DNA of 64,000 nucleotides from Fennellomyces sp. T-0311 (Eukaryota > Mucoromycota > Mucoromycetes > Mucorales > Lichtheimiaceae), in assembly GCA_025266875.1 (NCBI GenBank), contig JALLLT010000078.1, positions 1 to 64,000 on the forward strand, read 5' to 3'. The position numbers and the translations under genes were made by a program. The notes below the pieces were generated by a model. That model worked only from the letters and a program-made list of their open reading frames with translations. It was not told the origin of the DNA and made no database searches. Positions 1-11,139 of this stretch are shown one piece after another (the stretch's first letter is position 1; every line of letters starts with the position of its first letter).

Positions 1-1897
1 TGCGACATTGTGTAGGACTATATCGGTTAAATTGGCACTATTCCGTAGCATATTCAATAGACCCTGTACATCCAAACGTATACGCACTGGAGGATGAGAA
101 TAACGTTGCACAATATTATGGAATTGTGTCAGTAATGGCAGATCTCCCAATGCATCGAGTATTTCATACGACAAGTTACGAAGATGGTAGAGTTTCAATT
201 GCTCGATCGCTGTATCCTTTAGCAACCTGAGAAACTGCTTCATGCTATCTTGTTCAACCTGTATGGGCAGAGTATTATTAATCTCGATATCGCAGACCTT
301 CAATGTCGGTATACTGGCAATTGCATTGAGCCATTTGCTTCCGACTCTGGGTTCCATAAGGTAACTGAAATGTAGCTCTTGAAGTTCCAGAGCATGGGCG
401 GCCAGAAAATGGAAAAATTTTGCCATTGCGTCTTCTAGATCGTTTCCATCATATAGTATTCGAATATTTTTCAGGTGCAGGCGCTTCAGATGGTTGGCAT
501 GTTGGTTCGTCATTGGCAATGTAAGAGGTATTTGAGAGAATGAGACCGAAAAATCTTCCAATGCGGGAAGCCGTCCGAAAAGAGTCATCAGGGAGACATC
601 AGGAGACAACTTGAACGAGGCACATCTGAAAGTTCGAAGAAGTGGAAGGGTGCGCAGGGACTGGATCATCGATCGATCAAATTGTCCAAAAGAACATTCT
701 TGCCAGGATAGTTCCTCGATCAAAGGGCAATGATTGAGTAGTGTAACAAGACTATCTTCGCTGAATGTAACAGCCGGACCTAAATCCAGAACACGCAAAT
801 GTGGGAGTTGAAGTGATTTGAAAACGGGAGACCAATCGTAGTAACGTTCAGTAGGATCGAATTTCCGAAGACATAGATGCTCCAATGTGCTTTGATGTTC
901 CGTCAAAATCTGCACAGTGGCTTCTTCTCCAGTGTCTTCGCATTGACCAAAGTAGCGCAGCCCATCTTGGTCGCTAGTATCAAAATATTCGAGCTTGTTC
1001 ACTGTACTGTTATAGCTGAAGGTGTTTTGCAGATGGGTGATCTTTGGACATAACTCGAAAATGATGTCAGGGTCAAGGGCTACATCGATGTATACGCCAA
1101 AACTGAATATCAGTGGTTCGTCGTCCCAACTTGCACCAATAAAGCAGTATAAGTTAGGACAGCATTCTAATATTGGCTTCAAGCACATCTGCGCATCGAT
1201 AGCAGCATCGATGCATAGATACTTGATGTTGGTGTGCTGCTTGGTAGCGGGGAGTTCCATCCTCACTTCAGGCTCCACGAAATTTTCCCAAGAACCTTCC
1301 TTGGAACCCAAGAATGTGAAATGTGTGAGCTCAGGACACGAATGAAGCAATTGTCGAAATGCCACATCTGATACTTGGTCTGCCATTGTCATGTGAGTCA
1401 AGCGGGACGCCAGTTTCGATACTGCGGCCAGGAATTCATCTTGATCGTCGCAAACACAGCTCCTGAGTTCTTCACTGGGGTGTTAATCCACTTTAACGCG
1501 TAGATGCTGTTTTGATCAGTTTACCTAAGGTTTTGATCTTGGTACATCCCCACTCGAAAAGCTTGTTCATCAAATTGTAAAGATCTTCGGCCAGAGTATC
1601 CAAGACAACGGTTTTGACATGTTCACCAAGACAACGTATTTGACGCTTGTTTTCCATACGAATGTCGTGTACCCCAAAACGAACAGCCGCCCATACGTCT
1701 TTTGCACAGTATGGTATGAAGTCGTACCAATCGCGACATACAGCCATGCATGTTAGGAAATCTCGTTGTTCCAAAAGCGAAAATATTTCCATCACAATGT
1801 CGGAAGGCAATGCCGCCCACACAACTTGATGCTGTGGTAATGATAAGCCATGACTTGGATCAGAGAGATGAAAGTTGTCCCTAGCTGTCGTGCCCAT
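1..1897 (-). CDS. F-box / leucine-rich-repeat protein, partial (3' end outside window)
   Basis: This is probably a substrate-recognition subunit of an SCF ubiquitin ligase. The first exon, from the ATG at 1897, encodes an F-box (ALPSDIVMEIFSLL, then CMAVCRDWYDFIP) starting near residue 29. After an intron (GTAAAC near 1524 to an AG near 1471) the frame runs to the left edge as irregular leucine-rich repeats; segments such as HSCPELTHF and LLNMLRNSANLTDI are visible. The splice that restores this frame uses the AG of TGAAG rather than the CCCAG six bases upstream. The F-box and LRR family assignment is clear, but the substrate is unknown. The stop codon lies beyond base 1. Confidence 0.75.
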
Positions 1898-2055
1898 GAA
1901 GGAAAAAGGTTGAGCAAATTGATTTTGGCGTCATACAGCACTGAATGCCAAAATGAGCGCTTGTGCTACTGCAACCAGTTTGGACAAAACGATTGATGTA
2001 TTAAAGTAAAGTAGTAAGATACGCAAAGTACAAATGTAATCAATAAAACAGAAAA

Positions 2056-5000
2056 CTACTCTTTGATCACAGCTCGACTGGCGCGATTATCCGAGTTGAA
2101 TCCTTCACGCACAGTTTCCACGCGATGACGCACAACATCCGTCCCACGTCTAATCTTGCGCAGCACAAACAGTCGCGGGATGCTTTGAGTCTTGCTATAC
2201 TTTTTCAAGTCATTCAAGAACTCCTTATCAGCCTCTTCATCATTTTCTCCATACACCTCCGAGACTTCAGTCACTGCCGATTGACGTCGTCGGCGCGCTG
2301 CTTCTTCCTCATCTTCTTCCTCCTTAATCCACTGTTCTGTCTTGGACTGGAGTGTTTCGTCATGGAACGGATCCGCGCCGAGCATATCCAATTGGAACGC
2401 TCTTAAATGCGTATGAACAGGTGAGAACCCAGGAACCAACTTGAATCGTAGAAGAACCTGACCAAATTCTCCATCGTCAGGACTCCAGTCGTCTTCGTTC
2501 TTGTTGCAGTCGCTGCGAGGTGCGTACAATCCAATCGTTGCTTCTTGCCATACGTTGTCGCATGTATTCTTGAGCCACAGCCGCCCCATCGCCTTGGTGG
2601 TCGAGATGTTGCCCTGACTAATGTGCACATACATGGCGGTGCGGTATCGCATGGTCAGCGGGAAGTACATCGGCCGGGATTTGTTCCACACCATCATATC
2701 AGCGTCTGAAGATATGTCGCGACTCTTTAGACGTTTCAGTATCACGGGATCGACGTTCAGTGCCAACGTTGCCTTGGTTGATCGCGCATAGTGAGGTGAT
2801 AATGGTTGCTTGACCTTGAATTCGACACGGTCTACAATCATTGTGGCAACGTCGGATCCTCGCAATTCGCGTGGCAAAGATAATTTGATCGGCTTGAACT
2901 TGAGGTTCAAAAGTACCTTGCCAAATCCAATGCCATTCGCAAGTGCAACCCAGCGCTCTGCTTCTTTTTGCTGTTTACCTCATTATGTGAGTTTAAACGA
3001 TGCTTATGTATCCGTATGCGACGATGTACCTTGTCGGGTTGATCTCCAAACATGTCCTTGAGATAAAACACGCGTGTACCAAGCACGGGATCACGTTCAA
3101 GATCCATAGATGTCTTGACGGAAACGCGTAGAAATGCCGTATCATAGTCCTTGATAAACCTTTCACACTCTGCGTTCCATTGCTATTGTTGGGTCAGTAA
3201 CTTTTTTCGAAACTTGTTAACAGTAATTACCGGAGCAGGATTGCGCAGCTTTGCACGGGTCTCATAGACCTTTTGGTCGTTGAGATAAATCACGGCATAA
3301 GGGTTAACGGTCTGGTTTGGGCTGTATGGGTGCTTCAGTTCGTCATCCATGAGCATTTCAGGGTCACCGATTTCTAAATCGGCAGCTTGGGAAACGCCAA
3401 TAGCCAAGATACCTAGTATAACGTGTTAGCAATAGATTGATGTAAAATAAATACAACCATACGTACCGCTCTTGTGCAGCTGATTAAGTGGTTCTTCTTC
3501 CAATCGTCGCTGCTCTTCTGTTTCTTTGTCTTTTTCTAAAGATGTCATCAACCCAGGAGGTAACGGGGAGATATACTTGGGATGGTAGGTCATCCTGAAA
3601 TTCAACTTGACCTCAGACTCATCCAAATCCTTGTCATCCATTGGTGCCCATCTAGGAAGACGAGTGGAGTTAGTATATAGCATGAAGTTTTTAAGAAAAG
3701 ATGGCCTTACCCATCAAACACAACACGCTCCTCTTTGCACCAATGGGTCACGTTTCCGAGCTTATCGACTTTACCGTCCACAATATCTCTGACGGGAACC
3801 GATGTACATCCCCACTCATCGTCCGACTTGACTTTGTCTGCATCCCATACTTTGATATCGACAGTGGCGTCATTGGCAATTTCATCTATAGTGTAATTCC
3901 ATTAGAACTTACGCAAAGCACTAAAGTTAATTGCTTACCTTGATGTATAAGGATAAATAAATTCTCATTCCAACGTGGATCCTCATCGTTCGTCAACACA
4001 CGTGTGCTAGGGGCAGTCTTATCGTTTTCCTGGGTGCTCAACGAAATGGTCGCATAAGCATCCTCCATATCTATGAAGTAAAAGGTCAGTAGAACATGGA
4101 CCCAGCTTGATCGAATGGCTATGCATACCTTGCAACTGATACGATGCATTCCGCTTAGCACTTCGTACTTCCACTTTAACCACGCCAATGGACGATGTAT
4201 CTGCAGCTGCTGCACCCATCATATCCTTAACATCCACTGTAATGGACTTGGGATCGACAAACCCAGCGAACCCGAGCTTGACAGCTTCATTCACCATGGT
4301 TTTCATCATTGGGAGCTTCACACAGATATTACAATGCATTCTCAAAACGATGTGGGAGCACCAACCTTCATCACATTCATATGTTGCGAAACTGGCATGA
4401 CACCGGTTTCGATTTTGGGTACTTTGACAAACGAAATCGTAACCTTGGAAACAAATGGCATGTCCGGCGAGGTCAAGATCTTGAAGCGCAACTTGCCTTG
4501 TAGTTTCGTAAGTTCAGCCTTGATATCAATAGGCGCCTTGAGCCCCGTCTTGAATCGGATGGCAATACCGGGGGGAGCCGAGGTGGCGCTTGTATTGCCT
4601 GCTGAGCCAACGGGGTTTGACTGGAAAGAGAATGCAGCTTCGCCAAACTAAATGGGCAGAGCAGATCAGCTAGTGTTTATTCTTTTTTCGTAGAGCTAAC
4701 GTACGATGGCTTCTTCGGGCTGTCCCTGCATGGGCGGGAAAATGCGCATTCTTGTTATTTTGGGTGCATGAACGCCAATATCGAGATCCGTCACCTTGAC
4801 ACCTTTCTATAAACAGCTAAGCTTAATTTTAAATCACAATGATGAAAAAGTGAAGCATACAATGACGCCTGGTGCAAGACTCTGCAGCGTGTCTTCCAGA
4901 ATATCTTCGACGGCAACAAAAACATTGGGATCAATGCTGCGCCAGATTCTTTCCAAAAAGTAGTTCATCCATTCGACCGTTTCGCCTCGAGTGTCATACA

Positions 5001-5699
5001 GCTATCAACGTACGTTGGCTGCGTTCTTTTTCTCCGCACAAGCATCAATTTTCGTCTTACCGTTTTAGCACCGTCTTGCTTTTCCAGCTGCCAATTCAAC
5101 CCGTCCTGGGCCTCGGTGCCGATAACCCAATACGTCATGGTGCCCGCCAGCACCGATAGAAAGCCCAAGAAATAACCTACGTGCAGCCGGCCCACAAAGT
5201 AGCAAATGAACGAAGTAAGGAGAAGACACTTTAATGCGTTCAACTCCATGCCTCGGACCATCTGACTCGGTTTGACTGGGTGCAAGGGTTGCGGGAACAG
5301 CAATTTGAAGCATTTGGCCGGTGTCTCCACTTGGGCAGCGTTTTGATTCGTGGTGCTTTCTTTGGATGGTCTCGATGCAATGCTGTGGAGCATATTACTG
5401 GGAAGCGAGAACACATGTCCCGGTAACGACGCCACTTGGCCAGGGATTGCTCCTGCCATGTTCTTAAGACCACCCCGCAGACGCGAGGTGCGGTTGTCTA
5501 CAGCCTGCGTAACGTCTTTACGAACCGATCAGTCAGTTGGAGAGTAAAGAACGCAGTCGAGGACATGTCTACCGTGCAAAATCTCGGGCTCGTGTGATTT
5601 TCTGCGGAAGGGGAAGCCTTTGGACTCCTTTTGCTGCTGGTGGCGCCACAAAGAATCGGCGGCAGTGTCGACCGAATGGTTTGTTTCAACGGCGGCCAT
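2056..5699 (-). CDS. Mug190-like SMP/C2 membrane-contact-site protein
   Basis: The gene has many exons on the minus strand. The likely start is the ATG at 5699. Exon 1 (5573-5699) joins exon 2 (5061-5515) by a 57-base intron with a CTGAC branch site, which removes an in-frame TGA. Near residues 105-160 is a long hydrophobic hairpin (LLLTSFICYFVGRLHVGYFLGF...). It is followed by an SMP lipid-transfer domain (ETVEWMNYFLERIWRSIDP, later PKSITVDVKDMM) and at least two C2-type domains (NDEDPRWNENLF; NPYAVIYLNDQKVYETR). The C-terminus is acidic then basic. Proteins of this plan (tricalbins, fission yeast Mug190) bridge ER and plasma membrane and carry lipids. The order and the long C-terminal extension favour Mug190 over tricalbin. 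An in-frame ATG at 5732 is an alternative start. Confidence 0.8.
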
Positions 5700-5841
5700 G
5701 AAGGAAACTGAAAAAAGGTGGAATTCATGCAAGGGAGCCGGGCATGTGCTACTTATTTAATAAAAAAAAATTGACAGCGGTCTATCCGACTCCGGTCATT
5801 GTTTTTTAAAGACGGCCTCTCTCTTTTCACTCAGACACTCA
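5700..5841. promoter_or_regulatory. Divergent promoter between the Mug190-like gene and the 40-residue membrane gene
   Basis: The two ATGs are 142 bases apart and point away from each other, so both promoters must overlap here. The interval holds an A-tract with TTATTTAATAAAAAAAAATT near 5755-5772, which could be a nucleosome-depleted core. No specific factor site could be assigned. Confidence 0.4.
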
Positions 5842-5964
5842 ATGATCTCGGGTCGATTGCTCCATGTCCTGCTCGCCGTTGGTGTCGGTGTCGGTACCGG
5901 CGTTTACGTGTTTCAGCCACTGTTGAAGGAGTACCAGAGGCAAGTGTATCATGGCAACATGTAG
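5842..5964 (+). CDS. 40-residue single-span membrane micro-protein
   Basis: A complete ATG-to-TAG frame encodes 40 residues with no intron. Residues 5-25 form a glycine/valine-rich hydrophobic helix (LLHVLLAVGVGVGTGVYVF), followed by FQPLLKEYQRQ and a short polar tail. One short N-terminal basic residue, a single GxGxG helix and an amphipathic tail are typical of small mitochondrial inner-membrane proteins of fungi. I suspect a relation to Ecm19-like proteins but could not test it. It sits between two clearly real genes and shares a promoter with the Mug190-like gene, which argues that it is expressed. Function is not assigned. Confidence 0.55.
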   Translation: MISGRLLHVLLAVGVGVGTGVYVFQPLLKEYQRQVYHGNM

Positions 5965-6123
5965 TTTTACGTGTTACTCATAATGCATAAAGTGAGACCC
6001 AAGGCACTTGGATGCGGCCGGGTGACCAAGAGAGAATCAAGTCATGGCATGACGGCAAAGAGGAAGAAAAATAACCACGCCCACTCCGAACATTTTCTTT
6101 TTTTTTCCTTGTAAAATTAATTA

Positions 6124-6963
6124 ATGGCGAATAAACCACAACCGATCGCGGTCGAAACACCAACGCATGACCAAGAACAGTACGAAGAAGCCAATGTTCA
6201 TCAAGTGTATCAGGAAATCGCTTCCCATTTCAGTGAAACGCGGTACAAGGTGTGTGAGTCTTTTCGAAAGAAAGCCACGCGTGAGCTGACGTGTCGTAAA
6301 AAGCCTTGGCCCGTTGTGGAAGCGTTCTTAAACAGTATTCCCAAAGGCAGTATCGGTGCTGATGTTGGTTGTGGCAATGGAAAGTACATGGGTGTCAATC
6401 CCAACATACTCATGCTCGGATCAGATCGGTAAAACAGCAACTCCCAGGAAGAAAAGGAAAAGGAACACTGAGAGGGAAGGGGGGCTGTTAGGAGCGCCAA
6501 CCTGATCAACATTGTACGTGAGCGTGGCTTTGAAGGCATGGTCGCGGATGGCCTCAACCTGCCCTACCGTGACAACAGATTTGTAAGTTTCCATGGCAAC
6601 AAACTGAAGCAAGTGACTCAGAGGGGTTAGGACTTTGTGGTGTCAATTGCCGTGATCCATCACTTTTCAACACCAGAGCGACGGAAGGAGGCAGTGGATG
6701 AGCTGTTGCGGATAACACGGCCAGGCGGCAGAGTGCTGGTGTTTGTTTGGGCACTAGAGCAAACCAAGTTCACCAAACGGAACTTTGAGCCGGGCAAGCA
6801 AGACGTGTTTGTGCCATGGATGCTCAAGTCGACGGGCGAGGTATACAACCGCTACTACCATCTGTTCCGAAAGGGAGAACTGGACGCACTGTTCGACGCG
6901 GCGGCGATAGAGGCGTCAGGGTACGACCGCGACAACCACTATGTGGTGGCGGTCAAACAATAA
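6124..6963 (+). CDS. TRM9: tRNA (carboxymethyluridine34-5-O)-methyltransferase Trm9
   Basis: It transfers a methyl group from S-adenosylmethionine to carboxymethyluridine at wobble position 34 of tRNA, making mcm5U; in yeast it works with Trm112. Exons 6124-6428, 6492-6582 and 6631-6963 join in frame to 242 residues. Visible are the N-terminal VHQVYQEIASHFSETRYK, SAM motif I (GADVGCGNGKYM), a DGLNLPYRDN segment, the DFVVSIAVIHHFST motif shared with ALKBH8/Trm9, RITRPGGRVLVFVWALEQ, and the C-terminal RYYHLFRKGEL. Length and motifs match the family with nothing missing. It converges on the SSB gene, with 160 bases between the stops. Confidence 0.93.
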
Positions 6964-7123
6964 GCAAGCGATTCGAGACAAATTCCTTTCAATCTATTCA
7001 CAACAAAATAGAAGACAAATATATTTTTTTTACAAGTTTCCGATGCACAATAAAAGGGAAAAGAAGGAATTAGAGAATAGAAGAAAATGCAAAATGATTT
7101 TGGAAAATATGTTTTTGTCTTTT

Positions 7124-8516
7124 TTAACGGCGGGTAGAGTAGACGTGGGCGAAAGCACGGGTGGCAGCGCGCTTGAGCTTGGTCTGGGCACCCTTGATAT
7201 CATCAACGGAGGCATCTTCGCTGGAGATATCCATGAACTCCATGGCTTCAGCCAAAGCGGTCTCAATGGCCTCGCGGTCACCACGGCGCAACTTCATGTT
7301 GACGTTGGGGTCGGAGATGTTGTTCTCGACCTGGTAGACATAGGACTCCAAGTCCTGCTTGGCCTGGACAACGGCTTCACGCTTCTTGTCAGACTCGGCG
7401 TTCTTGGCGGCATCCTCAACCATGCGGTCGATATCGGCAGCAGACAAGCGGGTGGAGTTGGAGATGGTGACATCAGCCTTGCGGCCGGTGGTCTTGTCCT
7501 GAGCAGTGACCTTCAGGATACCGTTGGCATCCAAGTCGAAGGTGCAGAGCAGTTCGGGGGTACCGCGGGGAGCGGGGACCAAACCGTTCAAAGAGAACTC
7601 ACCAAGCATGTTGTTCTCCTTGGTCATCAGACGCTCACCTTCGTAGACGGGGAAGGTGACGGTGGTCTGGTTATCGGCGGAGGTGGTGAAGACCTTGGAC
7701 TTCTGGCAAGGGATGGGGGTGTTGCGGGGAACAACGACGGCCATGATGCCGCCCTGCATCTCAACACCGAGAGAGAGAGGAACAACGTCCAACAAGAGCA
7801 AGTCCTGGGTCTTTTCGTTACCGGCCTGGTTGGTCAAGACGGCGGCCTGGACGGCGGCACCATAGGCAACAGCCTCATCGGGGTTGATGGACTTGTTGAG
7901 TTCCTTGCCGTTGAAGAGATCCTGGAGCAAGGACTGGATCTTGGGGATACGGGTGGAACCACCGACCAAAACAACTTCATCGATCTCCTTCTTGTCGATC
8001 TTGGCATCCTTCAAGACACGCTCGACGGGCTCGACGGTGTTCTGGAAATGGGTGGAGTTGATTTCCTCGAACTTGGCACGGGTGATGTTGGACTGGAAGT
8101 CAATGCCCTCGAAGAGAGAGTCAACCTCGACGGTGGTCTGGGTCAAGGAAGACAAGGTGCGCTTGGCACGCTCGGAGGCGGAACGGAGACGGCGGAGGGC
8201 ACGGGCATCACCAGAGATGTCCTTCTTGTGCTTGCGCTTGATCTCAGCAACGAAGTGGTTGACGAGGGTGTTGTCGAAATCCTCACCACCCAAGTGGGTG
8301 TTACCAGCAGTGGCCTTGACGGCGAACACACCACCGGAGATGGTCAGAAGGGAGACATCGAAGGTACCGCCACCCAAATCGAAGATAAGGACGTTGCGCT
8401 CCTTCTTGTCGTTGGTGTCCAAACCGTAGGCAATGGCGGCGGCGGTGGGCTCGTTGATGATACGGAGCACCTCCAAACCAGCAATGACACCGGCGTCCTT
8501 GGTGGCCTGACGCTGG

Positions 8517-8548
<32 letters not shown>

Positions 8549-9128
8549 GGCCTTGGTGACCTTCTTGCCGAGCTTGGCCTCAGCAATTTCCTTCATCTTG
8601 ATCAAGACCATGGACGAAATTTCTATTCTCTTCAAGTCAGCAAAAACTCCGGCCCGAAAAAATTTTATTCATATTTTTTGCTTACCTTGGGGAGAGTACG
8701 ACTTGGTCTCGCCCTCGAACTCGACCTGGACCTTGGGGTTACCGTTGTCCTCAATGAGGGTGAAGGGCCAGTTGACAGCATCGGCCTTCACCTCGGGGTC
8801 GTCGAAACGACGGCCAATGAGACGCTTGGCATCGAACACAGTGTTCTTGGGGTTCATGGCAGCCTGGTTCTTGGCGGCATCACCGATCAAGCGCTCGCTG
8901 TCAGAGAAAGCGACGTACGAGGGAGTGGTGCGGTTGCCTTGCTCGTTGGCGATGATTTCAACACGCTCGGATTCCCACACACCAACGCAGGAGTAGCTAT
9001 CATCATTCACAATTTGACATCAATACACCTAGTCGTGCCTATTTTACCCCTTTTCCCTCCATCGTGCACTGTGATCCTTACGTAGTACCCAAATCGATAC
9101 CAATGGCACCCTCGTATTCGGCAGACAT
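7124..9128 (-). CDS. SSB1: Ribosome-associated Hsp70 chaperone, Ssb type
   Basis: This is a cytosolic Hsp70 of 618 residues, encoded by exons 9082-9128, 8686-8996 and 7124-8622, which join exactly in frame. The start is [16 protein letters not shown], with intron 1 splitting the phosphate-binding loop. Hsp70 signatures are complete: [25 protein letters not shown] and [14 protein letters not shown]. The lid ends in [18 protein letters not shown] with no EEVD tail. That fits Ssb, which binds nascent chains at the ribosome, rather than Ssa. [12 protein letters not shown] and SPQEISSMVL also read like Ssb. The gene is markedly GC-richer than its surroundings and nearly free of rare codons, consistent with very high expression. 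An SSA paralog that has lost EEVD is less likely. Confidence 0.87.
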
Positions 9129-9987
9129 AACGGAAACTGTGAAAAAATGAAGAGAGAGGAAGAGAGGAGGAAGCAAGTGCTGACAGCCGTACCTCCATCT
9201 TAAGAAGAAAAAAATGTTTTTTCAAGGAGCGACCAAAGCAACTTGGACTGCTTATTCTCTTTTTCGCCACTTTGATTCGTTCTGATGCACCACCTTGCGC
9301 ATTCGTTGGCGGTCTTTCCGTCTGTTTCTTTTCCTTTATTATATGAAAGCCCTTGATCTGATAGGTCGCTTGCCGGCTATCGAACATTTGCCTGTGTGTC
9401 ATTCTGTCCATAATTGTTCTTTCGAATTAATTGCCATGGTTGCCCGCACACATCGCCCCAATTTCACCACCCGCAATGCCTGCGAAAGTGCTCACAGTGG
9501 CTGTGGCTTCATCTCCCACACCTGTGGCTCGCCAGATTACCCGTGATTTCTCCAAACGGTCCATGAATTTCTTTTTCAGATGTAACACGAACAAAATTCC
9601 GGCCATTTTGTGTCGCCACGCAACAAAGAGCGACCACCAGCCACTGGTACACAAACTCATTACCTAGCGCACAACGAGGGAGCCGTGCGAAACCAAAGGC
9701 GGTGCACCCAAGCACACGGCGCCAGGAATCGTAGCAACAGGGATATAGGCTTTTTCCATCGATCTTGCGAAATCTCAGATAAAGCAAACAAAAAAAAAGG
9801 AAATACGAGATCATACTGTGGGCTAATACATCAGCCAATCAGTTCACATTACACAACGCTTTTTTGGTTCACCGCAGAAAAAGCAACCATACCAGGGATT
9901 CCCTTTTTTTTTGTATCTAACTATATTGCCCTCCTCTTTATACACCACCTTCCACCTTTTCCCGTCCCCTCTCCCCTCCCCCTTTCT
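9129..9987. other. Intergenic region between the divergent SSB and membrane-protein genes
   Basis: This is about 860 bases with no gene I can support. Short frames on both strands around 9427-9838 lack recognisable domains. The right half has pyrimidine runs (9960-9987) just before the next ATG, as expected of a fungal promoter or leader. Confidence 0.4.
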
Positions 9988-11139
9988 ATGCGATTTGACT
10001 CAATAAGACTCTCCACGCTCGTTTTAGTCTCGTGTGCGCTATCTTCAGTAGCTGCTTGGGCTCCTTCATCGCCATGCCGACTACCGATGCTGGCATTTCC
10101 GAGTCCTTCTTCTACTATGCCCACGCATCCCACAGCTCCGAGTCGCCCGACGGCACTTGCTCGGCTACTCTCTGCACGAGACGACCCGGACGCCATCGAG
10201 CAGGACACTCCGGCTGAAGAAGGAAAAAAGTCGTCGTCTTCTGATCCGGAAAAAGAGAAAACAACCACCACAACAGATGCTGCTGGCAAAACCGTGATTG
10301 TGAATATTACTACAGTTGTCATTGCACCCGGTCCTGATCCCAATCGAGTTGTTCATGACAACGACACGTATGCCCAGCAACAGGATAACCCTAACGACAA
10401 GGGCAATGACATGAACGACCCCAATGACGGCGACCAAGACGACACCATTGCACAGCAGCTGGAGCAGGACCAGGCTGCATTACGTCGCATGGTCACCATT
10501 TTATCCGTCGTCGGCGGTGTCGGCGCCATTGCCGTTGTGGCTACTATTATTATTTTTACTCGCATGCGGATACGTAAACGGAAACAGCGAGAGTTGGAGT
10601 TGGAGGAAGCAGATTTACGTGGAAGGAACGATCATATTCCGAGTAGCAGACGCACTTCAACTTCTTCAGATGGTTCATCGTCACCATTACCGGCCTCTGA
10701 TGCGCTGGAAGCATCTGAACGGGTTCAAGACGTACCCCAACCATCCGCCCCACCAGCTCCACCGTTCCTGGCGTCCCTGGATGAATGCGAACCTCATCAG
10801 CGTCGTCGAAATATTATTTCTATGGCTTCCCAGAGTGCACCCGCGCCTTCTGCACCTACTGCCAAGGAACTCGATGCTGCCGATCATGCGCATATTGAGG
10901 CTGCTGGGAGCAGTAGTCATGGTAAAGCTCCTCTGCGTTCTCCAGCTCCTACTGCTCCTTCTCGTCCTCCTCCTCCGTCTTGTCCGCATTGCGAACACCA
11001 CCACCACCATCACCATCATCATCATTCACCTATCGATCCGCCCGAATTGCCACCGCCAGCATACACGCCAAGCGCCCCTCCACTGTATGCATTACCGGAA
11101 TCTGTCTCTTTACCCATTCGCAGACATTCACAAGGCTAG
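9988..11139 (+). CDS. Type I single-pass membrane protein with PPxY/PSAP-rich cytoplasmic tail
   Basis: I do not recognise a named family. The frame gives 383 residues from the ATG at 9988, chosen because it is followed by a clean signal peptide (RLSTLVLVSCALSSVAAWA). The outer part (about residues 25-165) is rich in Ser, Thr, Pro, Asp and Asn, with NIT and NDT sequons, so it is probably a glycosylated stalk. A hydrophobic span (VTILSVVGGVGAIAVVATII, about residues 170-190) is followed by a basic stop-transfer (RMRIRKRKQR). The tail of about 190 residues is disordered. It carries PSAP-type motifs (QPSAPPAPP, APSAP, TPSAPP), a PPPAY motif directly beside one of them, a CPHC pair and ten consecutive histidines. 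PPxY binds Nedd4/Rsp5 WW domains and P(S/T)AP binds ESCRT-I, so a role in ubiquitin-dependent sorting is an inference. Confidence 0.7.
   Translation: MRFDSIRLSTLVLVSCALSSVAAWAPSSPCRLPMLAFPSPSSTMPTHPTAPSRPTALARLLSARDDPDAIEQDTPAEEGKKSSSSDPEKEKTTTTTDAAGKTVIVNITTVVIAPGPDPNRVVHDNDTYAQQQDNPNDKGNDMNDPNDGDQDDTIAQQLEQDQAALRRMVTILSVVGGVGAIAVVATIIIFTRMRIRKRKQRELELEEADLRGRNDHIPSSRRTSTSSDGSSSPLPASDALEASERVQDVPQPSAPPAPPFLASLDECEPHQRRRNIISMASQSAPAPSAPTAKELDAADHAHIEAAGSSSHGKAPLRSPAPTAPSRPPPPSCPHCEHHHHHHHHHHSPIDPPELPPPAYTPSAPPLYALPESVSLPIRRHSQG

Noticed and set aside
6941..9085. A 714-codon open frame on the plus strand
   Set aside because: It lies antisense to the Hsp70 gene, is built of Leu/Gly/Asp-rich sequence and has no domain. 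Long antisense frames opposite Hsp70 genes are a known effect of codon bias.
9427..9838. Overlapping short frames upstream of the SSB gene on both strands
   Set aside because: No frame has a domain, and none links by clear splice sites to a neighbour.
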